A stretch of DNA of 64,000 nucleotides from Pogona vitticeps (lineage: Eukaryota; Chordata; Lepidosauria; Squamata; Agamidae): assembly GCF_051106095.1 (NCBI RefSeq), contig NC_135786.1, positions 88,262,001 through 88,326,000 on the forward strand. The letters are read 5' to 3'. A program made the position numbers and the translations under genes. Of the stretch, positions 22,169 through 35,423 are shown one piece after another (the first letter of the stretch is position 1; every line of letters begins with the position of its first letter). The notes beneath the pieces are model-generated. The model was not told the DNA's origin and searched no databases. It saw only the letters and a list, made by a program, of their open reading frames with translations.

Positions 22169-25100
22169 ATAAAAATTAAAATATTTTTTAAATATATATA
22201 TAATGAAGCTGAAGTCTGCCCCAGTTCTGTAACCTGCACTTGAGTCGAATTGCAGAATACACAGAATCCTGCTTATAGTACAGGGCATAGAACCTCTGGC
22301 TGTCCAGATATTTTGGACTTCAATACATGAGCCATCACCATTTTCATGTGGACTGAGACATCTGGGAGATGGTATTTTCCTGATATTTTATTCCTAAAAT
22401 AGCAGTAAGGCCAAAGGCCAAGTTCTGGTATAACACATCCATTAGTATTTTGATTCCAGAATTGTTGACTGCTGATACAGCTGTTTTCCAATCACATGTG
22501 GGTTGATGTTAATATTACTTTCACATTTGTAGCACAGATTGATATTTAATCCTGACCTGGTTGCAGCTGTCCTCCTTTACATGTCTGTTTTTAGGTACAC
22601 CTGCAAACAATTGCAAGAAAATGTTCAACTGAGCTCTTTCATGTAGGTTTTAGAGCAGAACAGGATGTACAAGTGCATTTGTTTTGTGTGGGCTTTGGAG
22701 CTGGTTACTCCGCTAGTCTGAATGTTGTGTTCTATTTACAGTGCACGGTTCTTTGTCTGAAGGATGTTATTTTTGAAGGAATCCTGGTTTTGAATGGGTT
22801 CCCAGTCCATGTCCAGATTAAATATAAAGACTCATAAGAAGAAAGAGCAAGATTCTTGAAGATCTCCATCAAGAGTTAGCATTTGGATGGTAGACTGAAA
22901 GTATGAGTACACAATAAGGAAGGTACAATTTAATTTGATTTGACAGTTTACTAGATTTCCCCAAGTGAATCGCTTGAGCCGTCCAGACAACAATTTGCAG
23001 GAGTTCAGAAGGGCAAAGGCAGAGAGCTTGGTTTGCACGGAGCTCTAACAGCATCTGCTATGCTAATAAAGTGCTGTTTGGTAAGTCCTGGCAAATTAAA
23101 GCTCTGTGTTGGGGAAAGACTTGAAGATTGAGTCAAAAGCCAAAAAATCCCTCTTTATTTACATCTACTGCCACAGTCTCTGGAAATCTGACTAATAGCA
23201 AACTGGACTGACAAAAAAAGGCTAAATGGGCTAAAGAGTGAGCATCAACATTGGAGCAGCTTGGGTTGTTAAAAAGAAGAGGAGGAGGAAGCAGAGAGGG
23301 AGAGAGAGAGAGAGAGAGAGAATTACATTTCTTACAAGATCAGGAGTGATCTGAATGCCCCTTTGCATTGGATCAGTTCACACCAGCCAGAAAGCGGACA
23401 AAAGCTATGCCAAACTGATCGCGGAAACTTAAACTATCACTGCCTGCTGAAGAAAAAGAGGATTCCCAGTTCAAAAAAGATGATTCCACAACAGGCTTGC
23501 CTGCATTGAGCTCTATGCTATGTAGTCGCTGGATTTTCATTTGAATTTACCCATGCCCAATCTGATATCAATTATGGGGTAAATGGACAATGTAGTCACC
23601 CCTCAAGAAAGCAAGCAGGTCACTTATTCTGAGAAATAGATTTCTCACAATATACATTTTTGTTTATATGTTATGCTGATTCTTTCTACATTTGTATACA
23701 TGTCCTTTTTCGTCCTCTCTTTTTGTAATTTGTCTTCCATTGAGTAAGTGCCACCCTAAAATCCTACCAGTGCTTAGGATATGTGCCATGTTATTTCAGC
23801 AGGAGGAATTTTCAGAGAACACCTAGTCTTTTCTGCTTGCTTACTATTTTGCTGAGTTCCGCCTTAACAATCTCTCCTGTATTTGTCAATGGGATCATCT
23901 GCAGAGAGCAAATGGTGGGAAGAATGCTGAAATGCTTGGACTCTTCTATCAAAGGAAATGACAACAATGAGCCACTTGTGAGTTGTGGGTGGTATATTTG
24001 TTATTTATGAACACATCTGGAAGCATTTGGTGAGCAAAAGCTCTTGATGTGTGATAGGAACATTGCTACTGAATATCTTAACAGCTTAGCTAAGCAGCAG
24101 TCATTTAGAAGCAACCCTTCTCTTTTAAACAACCTATAGCCTATTGTTCAATTATACTGTTACAGATTGGTCAGGATGACTTTGTGTGTTCCCTTCTGCT
24201 TTCATATTAAAGATTTTGGTAAAGTGAGTTAGGAGTAGCCACATCTGGAGGCAACACATTGGAAGACCTAATGATAGTCAGCTGCTGTCGATAACATTCT
24301 ATTGATATGTTTTAATGGGTGTGGGGATGACCTAAGAAGGCACGGGTGGCAGAGAGGAATAGAGCTTAGAAACATCAGGCTTTCAGATGGTGAATCTCAG
24401 AAGCCCCACCCAACATGGGAGTTGTTATCCCCCAAACTAATGTTTTAGGTGGAGGTAACTTATCTTTCTCTTTTCTACCACTAGGCTGTGCCCAAAGGGA
24501 TGTGTGTTAACTTTCTTAGCCATCTAAGGAATGTGCTAATTTAAATATCTGTGAGAATAATAAGAGCCAGTTGAGTCCATATAGTTTTAGGTCCTGGAAT
24601 ATGCTGAAACAGGGAAATTGGCAGAGCTTTGCTGCCTGTGGAAAATCCTATGGGACCTCTAGATCTCTGGTAGGGAGCCAAAATCTGTTGGGATACTAAT
24701 GCTATGGACCCTTATTTTATGTTTAGCCTGTGCATATCTGTAAATAAACATTACATCTGTAAAGAAAACTCCATGAATCTCTAGTGACCTCCTTCTAAGG
24801 AAACTAAATCCTGGCTAAGTGCTAGAACCTCTGAAATCCCTCACTGCTCAGATATGTAGTACACAGTTGTAACAATATGATGGCAACTAGACACTCCCTG
24901 ACAGTGCTCTGTGAGGGTTGTCAACTTTTTAAGTAGCCACTGTTCCAATACTGTACCCTTAAGTAGAAGATCGATCTATAGTCATCAGGAGGTTCTGCCC
25001 TTTACCTGCACACCATACAAAACATTATGTGCAGGTGGCTGCTCCTTTGATGAGAAAGAGGCTGGTTTAATTTATCGTGTCAGTTGGCAGTTGAATTCTG

Positions 25101-25197
25101 TCTTCGTATTACCGTTGGCCATGCCATGAAAAAGAAAGTTATTTCAGACTGTTCGCGTCAGCACACATAAGGCCGTGCATTTTCACTTGGAAGACGG
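22169..25197. other. No gene recognised
   Basis: Includes a GA microsatellite at 23296-23320. The rest is unassigned AT-rich sequence with only short open frames. Confidence 0.5.
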
Positions 25198-25252
25198 TGA
25201 AGGCTTCTGGGAGTTGTAGTCCATCTGGAGGCCCAAGGTTGGGGACCACTGA
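25198..25252. mobile_element. Half of a hAT MITE (same family as 34288 and 51520)
   Basis: The right half only: 'aggcttctgggagttgtagt', then 'ctggaggcccaaggttgggg' and 'accactg'. It matches the right half of the complete 137-base copies apart from one internal deletion. Confidence 0.75.
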
Positions 25253-26562
25253 GTTAGAGCACCATTCTGTCTTCCCCAATGTGAAAGCCAAAATTATGCT
25301 ATAGAAACAATTACTTCGGAGAGTACCAAATTTCTGTTCTCCATCTCACCAGCCTACCATAATCTGTAGTTTTAGGAGGATTTGGAAAAGGTACTGTTTT
25401 ATACTGCAGCACCTAGTATCATTCAATGCAATTTTTATGAGTGTTGCAAGACAGGGCAGTTTTTCTTAATATATGGTTTTTTTTGCCTTTCCAGTAAAAT
25501 GCTTTCTGCTTCCAATCTTGCTTAGCTGCATTGAATCACAAATGTATATATAAGTGACATGGAAGATACAGGAATGATTGGTTCCAATCCTGTTTCTTCA
25601 GCAGTGAATAGATTTCAGAGTTGAAATTCAAAGCAGAAATTCCAGTTTTCCATCATCCTAAGATCAAAGAATAGGCATAATGTCTAAGGGTAGGATTTGT
25701 TAGTTTTAAAGGTACCATGAGATATTTGTTTTTCTCTTTTGTTATACATGCGGAAACAAACCACAATTACTTCTTGGAAAAAAGGGATGGAATTCTAAAT
25801 CTCATATCATCCCCATGATCCAAGACCACTGCTAAGAATCAACCACAATCCAAACTAATACCATGTGCCACAAGCACTAAACTATATGCATAGAAAGTAA
25901 CTCAAGCATATGATCTTATCCACAGGTTCATAGTAAAAACAAAACATGGCATTCAGTTATGTACCATTTTATCGAGGAGTTAAGCATTTGTAAAACAGAT
26001 AACTTATTCTAGAAAAACAGACTTTAAGTATTTGCCCATTTTATAGATGACGTTCACTACTGAGATTTAATGTTTTAAACATTTATATTGCCTGCAGTTT
26101 AAAACATAAATGTTTAAAACATTTATATTCTCTTCCTAACCTAGGAAGAAAATAAGATAATAACTAGATAGGCTGGGCCCACCTTTTGAAATAAGTAGAT
26201 ATGTCTGGTTCAAAAGAAGCCATCTTAAATTCAGCCTTGCACTGTGCTTTTTGCCCCAGTGAATGACCTGTTGAGAAGTTTTCTTTCCCATTTAAGCCCT
26301 ATTTGGACATTCAGTACTGTAGTTTGTTTGCAAGTAGATGAATCAAGAGCTGGGCTAAATTACAACTTCATGAAGATTCTGGATGTCTGTGGCTGAGATA
26401 TACAGTACATATGGAGACTTCCACAAGTCAGACTCCTATAATACAAAGATCCAGGTCATGTGGAAGTTCCTGTGCGCACACCTGTAAACATGGCCATCCT
26501 GTCTGCAAACATCCACAATCTATGTACAGATGTCAGCAGGAAGGATGACATGACATACGTTA
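25253..26562. other. No gene recognised
   Basis: Unassigned. A short direct repeat 'tgttttaaacatttatatt' versus 'tgtttaaaacatttatatt' occurs at about 26070-26128. Confidence 0.5.
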
Positions 26563-26892
26563 GATTAGGCATCCTTCAGTCTCGAAAGATTATGGTAGCG
26601 TGCTCTGTATGGAGGACTTGGAATAGCGTCTAGTGTGGCTGAGGAGGCCAATTTGAGAGTGACAATCCCTTCCACACTGAGGACAAATCCAATCTGTCCC
26701 CTGCCCAGCTCCCTGGTTTTGCTGCTTTTGTGACTTCCTCTTTGCTTCGGCCTGCTGGGCAAGGGTCTCTTCAAATTGGGAGAGGCCGCGATGCAGTGCC
26801 TGCCTCCAGACTGAACGCTCAGATGTCAGGGTTTCCCATCTGTTGAGGTCTATTCCTAAGGCCTTCAGATCTCGCTTGCAGACGTCCTTGTT
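26563..26892 (-). mobile_element. 3' end of the zinc-finger LINE, second copy
   Basis: Reads leftward and ends with the same terminus as the copy at 20598 ('ggcatccttcagtctcgaaa'). The minus frame keeps 'DLKALGIDLNRWETLTSERS', 'SQFEETLAQQAEAKRK' and the zinc-finger 'CPQCGRDCHSQIGLLSHTRR', so this domain is better preserved than in the longer copy. Homology stops at about 26892, where the frame passes into unrelated DNA: a 5'-truncated insertion. Confidence 0.88.
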
Positions 26893-27737
26893 ATGCCACA
26901 GCATGACCATGCTTCTTGCTTGTGTATTCATGGGGAGGTAAACACCCAAATTGGACTTTAATTTGAAACCTGAAGATCTCCACCGTGTGAATGTTGTGAA
27001 AGTCCATTGACATTTGAATGTTTTAATAGAATTGTGGCACTGCAAAATCCTTGACAAATAAATAATAGGAAGAGGAATTCTTTACCGAGAACTCAATACA
27101 GTACAAGACATTATTAGAAAACAGTGTTAAAATGTTTCACCAATAGATGCGAATGAGATGAAACCTCGAGTCCTGTTCACAGCTACAGAAACAAGCCCTG
27201 TTGGCTACAGTTGGACCCAAATCCCACTCATTTTTAATATATTCTTCTAAAGATTTCTGTTGGGAACAAAGAATAGGCTTGAGGAATTCTGCTGAGACAC
27301 ACATGATGAACTTACACACCCCAATGGTCTTTCTAGACCAGCAATGATCAATTCAGGAGTGACATTGGTTACATAGATCACCAGCTCTTTAATGACTTAA
27401 GAATGAGTTTTGTTTTTTCAAATTCTGCTACATGTATTTGAATAAATGCAAGCTAAGGCATACATGATCAAATTACCTGTGCGGACATTATAAATGTCCT
27501 GATCAGACATTATAATGAATCACAGCTTAATGCAGATGAAGAATGAAGTCTGGAAGTTGGTGTATTCAAACATTCAAACCTGATACTCATTTCTAGCTTC
27601 ATAAACCAAATGAAAGATGTCCAAATTTAACTCATAAATTAACAAGCCAGGCCATATTTTTAAACTATAAGGCTAGAAATTTGGAACTCAGGTACATGTG
27701 CAGAACAGTTGCTAGTGTAATTAGACAGTGTAGTAAT
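26893..27737. other. No gene recognised
   Basis: Unassigned AT-rich sequence. Confidence 0.5.
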
Positions 27738-27940
27738 TACAGTGTTCTGACTAGAACTCAGAAAACCTGGTGTTTAGTCTCTGTTAAGCCATGACCTTAG
27801 ACCAGTCACACGCTGTCTGCCTGATCTTCTTCTCAAGGTTATGAGTATAAAGCGGGCAAGAGGAGAGCCATGGATGACATCTTGCGGCTATTGAGAGAAA
27901 GTGAGGATAGAAACATAACAAGCAAATGAAATAAATAAAA
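27738..27940 (+). mobile_element. MIR-like (CORE-type) SINE relic
   Basis: Shows the MIR-type order: 'aaacctggtgtttagtct', 'aagccatgaccttagaccagtc' shortened in places, then a 'cttctcaaggttatgag' block and an A-rich end. It corresponds to the old SINE widespread in reptiles whose middle reads 'gaccttgggccagtcac'. Considerable divergence implies an old insertion. Confidence 0.55.
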
Positions 27941-28504
27941 GCAATTACCCTCATGTAATCATGAAGTATGCAAACAAACAAAAGACAGGGTTGAACAATG
28001 GTAAAGTAATGTATTTCAGCATACTAAAATGTCAAGGCAGATTTATCACAATGATCCAAATTATTATTGGACTTGAAATGTTTGTCCCTTTTATGTTATA
28101 AAGTGCTTTTGGAGTGCCTTATCTCTCCCTTTCACTTGAAGTTAAATCTAAGTGAACTGAATAAGTACATCCTCTTTCTATAGGTATTTCAACCTGCAAT
28201 AACCTGCCCTGTGCTTTGATGCATGGAACATTTCTTTAACTGGAGCATTTCTTTATTCGTATACTGATTTTAAAGATTTCCTGCACAGGCATGTCATGTC
28301 TATTTAAATCTGGAGCATTCATTTTTAATAAAGCAATATAAAGTGACAGAATCCTACAATGGGAAATGAGTGGGTCACAGTATAACAAATTGGTATATAA
28401 GCCTGGAAACTATGAAAACAAATTATTTCCATGGAAACATACACATATATATTTTGAAACCCCACAGGGGTCAAAAGTTATAGCTGGAGGTTTTGCATAG
28501 CTGG
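27941..28504. other. No gene recognised
   Basis: Unassigned AT-rich sequence. Confidence 0.5.
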
Positions 28505-28529
28505 TCATTTTGAGCAGATAGGCGGGGTA

Positions 28530-28576
<47 letters not shown>

Positions 28577-28578
28577 AT
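28505..28578 (+). mobile_element. L2-type tail with (AAAT)n
   Basis: 'agataggcggggtataaat' followed by about 12 AAAT units. This is the extreme 3' end of an L2-group LINE or an L2-tailed SINE; the body is missing or too diverged to see. Confidence 0.7.
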
Positions 28579-31568
28579 GTAGGTGATTATTGATGCCTTC
28601 TTCAAGAGACAGGACCAATGAGTAGTGTCACGGAGTTTCATTTTATTGGCTAATTTCCAAGATAGGGTCACAGCTGAATAAAATCTGGAAAAGTTACATT
28701 TTGGGGACTACACATCCTGCTTGACAGGAAATAATAGACAGAAAGCGATAGGAAGGATGGAGAATGGTGGGGCCAAGGAAATTCAGGGGGTGACAGTGAA
28801 CACCCTAGCAACATGTGGGCCTCAGCAGATGCTCACAGATGTTAATGACTGATGTCTGCCAGGCAGCAGATACTGAGTATCTGGGAATAGCACTGAGGGT
28901 ATTGAAGGGCATGGTTGTATGTGGCACTCAGCATGCCACCCGTGGCCTGTAAGCTAGCCTGCTGCCCATGTTGGTAGTGAAGGCCACAGTCTTATATGCA
29001 GGATTAAAACCCAGTCCAGTTGACTTCTATATGTGGACAAATGGCAGTCCTCTTTCAGTCTATTTTTCTTTGTCAGTCTCCATTCTGATGATTAGTTCTT
29101 CCCTACCCTAGTGATGGTGTGGTTGGCAAATGTATATCATGCAAGTTCTCAAAAACCAACTCTTTTAGACTATAGCTCTACAAATCCTGAAATCGACCAT
29201 TGTGGAATTCTGGGAGTTATAGTCCATGAGGGCCTTTCCATGCACACAGTACTCCAAATGAGTTCCATCCAAGGACTTTTGGCAAGGCTGCGAGTTATTC
29301 TGCTAAGAAAGTTTAAGAATACATCCTAATTGTTGCCCCCTCCCACGTTTCCATACAAAAAAGAATTCAAAAAGGAAAGACACTCATTCCGGGCGGGGGA
29401 GAATAGAGCCAACTTCATTTCAGTTGGGTTTGCCAAGATTTACTCCTGGGAGCTATTTAAATCAGTGACAAAAATAAGACATTCTCTCTCTCTTGCTTGC
29501 TTGCTTGCTCTCTCATACGCCGCATAAGCCTACTGTGTTTTTCCCTCAGAATTGAATTAACGCAGTGGGACGTTCCTGGACCTTCAGATTGCAGCTTCTC
29601 GGCAGATTGAATGAGTCAAGTCACCCTTCATAGAAATCAGCAAAAGCTAGACCAACCATTATGCTTTTCTGAGAACCCTAAGTGACACAGGGTTCTGTCC
29701 TGCAATGAGTTAACGTTCTATAGAAATGAAGTGGAAGCTAATAAAATGAAAAAAAATGTACAAAATGTGCACAATCCATTCCTTTCCCATTTACTCATCT
29801 CCTCTTGTTTCCAAGAGCAAAAATCAGCCTTTTCAAAGTTTTCTGTACTGCCCATGTTGGATTTTAGCTCCCTTCTATTAAAGGGGGAGGACTGGGGACA
29901 ACCTCTTGTAGAAGAGGAATATGATCCTGTGTTTGGTGCACCGGATAAACCAATGTAAACCAAAAACAATACGAAGAAGTTAATCAAGTCATATTACATA
30001 CCTCCTGCTTTGAAGGAAAAGAGGGACTTGTTCCTTGTTATATGTCATTTGATCTAAAAGCACCTCTGAGTTGGTGTGCCTTGTGATGTGGATAAAAAGG
30101 TCTCATAAAAGTTCAATAAGTCTGCCTCATTGCTGACTCTTGAGTTCATCTTCAGGCTCATACCTAGTCCTAACATTCTGGAGGTGGAACCTATTTTAGA
30201 TATACCGTACCTGGAAGAAACTTCAATCCAGCTGACCTGTTGTATTTATGATAGCAAATTGCCAGGTAATCTAGTGCAAAACATGTCCTAGTATAACATG
30301 GTAACTGGCTATGCTGTAAGTGCAGCAGAACTGCACATCCAATAAAACCTTCAAAACAATAGTTGACCGGAATGTTAAACAGTATAGTTTCCCACAAAGT
30401 ATTTCATACACTCAACAAATTACTTTTCCATGTTATTTCTATGCTTGGAGTACATTTTTAAAATGAGTGAATTTATCTTCCTGATTTATTTTCCAGTTTT
30501 CTTTCAAAAGAGGAAATGGGAAAGACTGTGGTTCATCCACTGAAACAAAAGGAAAAACAAGATTTCTATTTTTCTCTTGCCATTTAAAAAAGAAATGTAG
30601 TTCAAGAAAATCCACCGCCCTGCCAGCCAGCTCTTGGAGGAGGAGAGAATTTGCATCCGCCTCCAAAAGGAGAAACACACACATATATACACACAGAATA
30701 ATTTCTGCCATTTGATATTTTTTTTAAAAAAGTAGCAAAAGTGCTGCAGAATTTTCAGTGTATTAAAAAAAATTATTAATGCAAATGTTTTTAATTCTGC
30801 CATTCAACGTATAGAATATTTGACATGTCTCACTTCCTTCATTCATGTTTTCTTCATCTGGTATGGGCCTGGGGGCAAAAACAAAGAAGAGCATGATATT
30901 CTTGGGAATGTACCACGACAAAATGTGTGTGGATAGTCTCCTGATTTGATCATCCTCCATGTTGGAATCTGAGTAATGGAAAGCTAGCTAGCCTAGCCTT
31001 TCCCTTCACTTACACAGAGGTGTGCATGTTTTTGTTTTTCAGTGAATGGAACATTCCAACTTATAGGTTACACCACTGGCATTTTAAACTGGAACAGCCC
31101 AGGAAGGATCTGCCATGTGTGTATACACATAAAAATGGATGAGCAGTTCTCTCTGCAAGCCAGCTCTACCGAAGTACCAAGTGATATCCGTGACCTTTCT
31201 CTATATTTTGAAACACAAATAAATGCAAACTCATATTTATAGGTAAATGTGGCAAATAAAACGATTGCAAGAGTTTCACATGCTACAAATCATCTGTTTG
31301 TTTCTCCTCAGAATACACAGTGAAATCAAGTATCCCAGGTTCCCTTTAATGGAACGAATAATATCCAAGTTAAGATGAAAACAAGACATAAACTGAAAGC
31401 GACTAGACTCCAAGAGTGGAAATATCTGTATTGCCTAGACAGTTTTGATAAATCAGCTATTTTAATCTGCTGTGGAGCAGACATCTTAATTGCATGTCTT
31501 AAATTATTTCAGGCCCAATATGTTGTGGGTTTTTAAAATAAAAAATCACTCATATTTGGAATTAGAAG

Positions 31569-31569
<1 letters not shown>
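28579..31569. other. No gene recognised
   Basis: A weak MITE-like 'ggaattctgggagttatagt' lies near 29204. A CTTG/TCTC-rich spot is at 29483-29513. No exon is supported. Confidence 0.5.

Positions 31570-31638
<69 letters not shown>
31570..31638. repeat. (AC)n microsatellite
   Basis: About 34 uninterrupted dinucleotide units. Confidence 0.97.
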
Positions 31639-31641
<3 letters not shown>

Positions 31642-32149
31642 CATCCAAATGTAAGTGTTAAAAATAAAAACCTGATGGGAATAGAGCTCATCTATATTGA
31701 TCTAAGTGCCACACTGACAAAGTCAGGTTCTTCGAAATTGCTTCTCAGAAAATGAATCTTTACAGATTCCTTCCTCATTGTGGGTTCGCCTCTGGACGCT
31801 TTTTAAAGATGGTTAATTAGAGGGTTAATTAAAGACTTCTTACTGGAAATCTTTGACATGGAAATGAACTCTGCATAGGAAGCACTAAGCTCTGCCTCCT
31901 GCAACAAAACCTGGGTTCAAAATAATACAAGAACTGATTGGATCAGCTTCAGACATAGATTGTCTGGCCAGTAGGAGAAATAACTGAAGAGAACAGAACT
32001 GAACCAGGTACTTTTGCTTCCATATGGGTAAGCCCTTATTAAAGTGTAGTATCTTTGTAATACTAGGGACAAGGTCTTGTTGCATAATGTTATACTTGAG
32101 TAAAACCCATCCAGTACCAGAATTAATTAATTTAAATAAATTTAAAGCC
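31639..32149. other. No gene recognised
   Basis: Unassigned sequence. Confidence 0.5.
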
Positions 32150-32245
32150 CCCACCCCCTCCCCTTTAAGGTTCTGAGGCTCCCAAGGGCTCCTTTTTTGC
32201 CTTGGGGAAGCTTTTGGGAGCCTCAGAACAAGGGGAGCCTTTAAT
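32150..32245. repeat. Palindromic element with a perfect 16-base stem
   Basis: 'gttctgaggctcccaa' at 32170-32185 and its exact reverse complement at 32214-32229 enclose a 28-base loop. The loop has its own smaller inverted pair ('cccaagg' / 'ccttggg'). Outside the stem, 'ctcccctttaag' and 'aaggggagccttt' extend the symmetry imperfectly. It is probably a short MITE. Confidence 0.75.
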
Positions 32246-32613
32246 AATCAAAATCTGCTGCTGGGCTGCCACTGGTATGATTGGGACCCCTGCTGTGATC
32301 AGGCAGCGATTAAGGCTCTTAAAGGCAGCCCCACGCTCCTACCCTTTTCTGAGTGTCTGAATAGAGCTATTGTGTAGAGCAAAACCATTAGCCTAATTTT
32401 TGTGTGTGTGTGGTCATCTATATCTCCCCAGAAGACCAAGAGACCCTGTGGAGCGGAGGGGTTATGTGTAAAGGCTATAGCTCTGCTCCAACTGCTAGTG
32501 TCACCAGGAGCAGAATTTTTATTGTTTTGATAGTACTTAAACCCCTTAGAGCACCTTTTTCCCTCCACCATGAAAGAAGGCCAGCCATTTTGTGAGCAAA
32601 ACATTGTCTACAG

Positions 32614-32750
32614 CAGTGGTTCTTAACCTTGGGTTACTCAGGTGTTTTTGGACTGCAACTCCCAGAAGCCTTCACCAACAGCTGTGCTGGCTGGGGTTTC
32701 TGGGGTTGCAGTTCAAAAACACCTGAATAACCCAAGGTTAAGAACCACGG
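32614..32750. mobile_element. hAT MITE with 8-base target duplication
   Basis: A 137-base near-palindrome. The left end is 'cagtggttcttaaccttggg' and the right end is its reverse complement with two changes at the tip. It is flanked by the perfect 8-base repeat 'gtctacag' (32606-32613 and 32751-32758), the hallmark length for hAT transposition. There is no coding capacity, so it would depend on a hAT transposase supplied elsewhere. Confidence 0.9.
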
Positions 32751-32782
32751 GTCTACAGTGTTACCATCTTGGTCTAAATCAG

Positions 32783-32893
32783 TAGTTCCCAAACATGGGT
32801 AACCCAGATGCTCTTGGACTGCAACTCCCAGAAACCTCAGCCAGCAACGTTGGTGGTGAAGGCTTCTGGGAATTCTAGTCCATGAACACCTGG
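32783..32893. mobile_element. Diverged hAT MITE next to the 32614 copy
   Basis: 'gtagttcccaaacatgggta', then 'cttggactgcaactcccag' and 'ggcttctgggaattctagtc' follow the same arm layout as the neighbouring MITEs, with more decay and an incomplete right end. Confidence 0.6.
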
Positions 32894-34114
32894 TCTAATT
32901 GTTTGGCTCTAGTGGCAGGGCAATGAGGCATAATCCTGATCTCACTTTCCACATTCTGAAATAAAAATGAGGATATAAAGTGAGAACAGGATTATTTATA
33001 TCATTGCCTTGAAAAGCAACAACAAAAGAACTTCAGCACCGATTTGTGATGCTTCACATGCATGGGTTGTGTATGCTTCACACAGTGTTCATAATGAGTC
33101 ATATGTTCAGGACAATACTGGAGGCCTTCGTTTACCAACAGTTAACGTTTTTCCAGATGTAGCCAAATTCTCTACTGAAAGCAAGACATTTGTACATTAC
33201 TTGATGGAGCAAGGCCAACAACTGACTGTTATAAATGATTGGCACTAGTCAATGAAGAGGTAAGTATGAATTAACTGAAATTCCCATAAGGAAACATTTT
33301 AATGCACTTGATAAACTAGGCCCATGGCATCCTTGGCTGCATATCCAATGCCCAGGGCAGATCAACTTTTATATGAATGGAATCTATTCATAGCTGAAAT
33401 GACAAGTCCAAACAGAAATCCCTCATGGGTTTTTACTGCTGGACTGAGCATCTTGGACTTCACTTTGCAGGAGTATATTTGACATGAATGTCCTACAGTT
33501 TTCTCTACTGGCACCTGCACTTCATAAGAGTAAATCAGAACGGGACGTGGTCATCTAGGATTTCAGAAAATTACTGTTGACTGGAGCTGCATTATCCAAG
33601 TTCCTTTTAGCCCAATTCCTTCTCCTTCCTTAGGCCAACTGCGTATTTATGGAAATGATACCCCTATTTATCTGGCTTCTGATTCTGCAAGAGAACACAG
33701 ATAAAACTGTATTAAATTTCTCAATATTTTCCAAGAATTTAACCGCAGTGAGGTGGCATAGGCACTAGTGTATGGAAAGTGATAGACACAGAAATATGTC
33801 ACACATAAATAAGTGAATTCATCAATAACTAATCTAGTCCAGATAGAAGACGCATTACTTTATGCTCTCTTACTTTGGGATTTGCTTTAATTAAGGGGCA
33901 AACATGGACTTTTAGAAGTGCACGGCTCTATCACAGAAAAGATATATTTTGTAAGTTTGAAATTTTAATTGGCATCTTGTAATATACTTTACAGATGTGG
34001 AAGTCTTTTGTATCAGCTAAGTGAAAGATATTCCTATGCCTTTATTTCATTTATTATAATTTCATTCTCTGTCTGTAATTATTAAGGTATGTGTATTGCC
34101 TTTTCTTGTTATTA
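32894..34114. other. No gene recognised
   Basis: The 79-codon frame at 33009-33248 (+) resembles nothing known and lacks clear splice or promoter context. Confidence 0.5.
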
Positions 34115-34287
34115 TTATATGCTGTCATGTTACTTCTGACTTCAGATTACCCTAATAGGATTTTTTTTAAGTTGGGGAGGTATTCCAGGAACCAGGAAGC
34201 AATGCCACCCTCAGTGAGTTTCCATGGCTGAGCAGGAATTGGAAACCAGCTCTCCTGCATCCTTGTCCGGCACTCTGTCCACTATAC
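34115..34287 (-). mobile_element. tRNA-derived SINE with RTE-like tail (related to the copy at 43752)
   Basis: Read on the minus strand it starts 'tagtggacagagtgccggac', includes 'gagagctggtttccaattcc' as a worn B-box region, and ends with 'gaagtaacatgacagca', the RTE-like tail. The layout matches the copy at 43752-43945. A hAT MITE lies directly at its 5' end. Confidence 0.6.
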
Positions 34288-34424
34288 CAGTGGTCCCCAA
34301 CACTGGGCCTCCAGATGTTCTTGGACTTCAACTCCCAGAAATCCTGGCCAGCAGAGGTGGTGGGTGAAGGCTTCTGGGAGTTGTAGTCCAAGAACATCTG
34401 GAGGCCCAAGGTTGGGGACCACTG
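34288..34424. mobile_element. hAT MITE, young copy
   Basis: A 137-base palindromic element, 'cagtggtccccaac...' to '...gttggggaccactg'. It differs from the copy at 51520-51655 by only about four changes. The immediate 8-base flanks do not match, so the target duplication has been lost or altered. Confidence 0.88.
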
Positions 34425-34969
34425 ATTTAGGAGATACACTGGCTACTCTTGAATGTGGAGATTGATAACTTTCCATTGGTACATCTAACTCATTGGATTA
34501 TGCTGTGTTTTATTCCCAGCTTTACTTTGTTCACTGCACTGTTCTATAAAATATTAGGAAAGCCACCCTATGCAGGAAAGAGAGCGAAGGCAAACCAGAT
34601 GTTTGCATAGGTACACATGCCCTACCACAGCAGAGTCTTTCTGTCTTGAAATAGTTACAGTCATCAGTGTCTTGATCCATTCTTTTGTTTTCAACTAAAG
34701 ACAAAGCAAATATAAATCCTAAAATAAACAATTACAAAAAGATTCATTGTGTCTGAAATATATGCCAATGCTGAGTTTTGCAATCTGATTTTCCATAAGT
34801 ATACAGTAATTGCTCCTTAACGCTACTCTCCCTGCAGTTTTTTCACTGCAAAGCCTGCAACTCAAATTGAAGTTTTACTCCTAAACAAGAATATCATTAC
34901 ACAAAGCAGCATCAGCCCAACTGTGCAGGAAGTATTTTGAAACGTTTGAGCAGAAACACTTAGACAAAA
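34425..34969. other. No gene recognised
   Basis: Unassigned AT-rich sequence. Confidence 0.5.
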
Positions 34970-35163
<194 letters not shown>

Positions 35164-35423
35164 GTTCCAACATCATGGCCAGAGAAGCCACCCAAAGGTT
35201 TAGTATCCCACTGCAAGCTTCAAGGGGAAAACAACAATCTTCTTTCCTATGTCAGAGGACATCTCTTTTCAAAATTCAGGAGCTACTGGGATATCTTTGA
35301 AAAGCATTCAGACATTCCGTCTGTTTCAGAGGGCAGCTGCATGACACATGAAACATATTCATTATTACACATGTCCTTAACACTCTTACTGTATTTGGTG
35401 TGTTTACTTAGGGTGCAACTACA

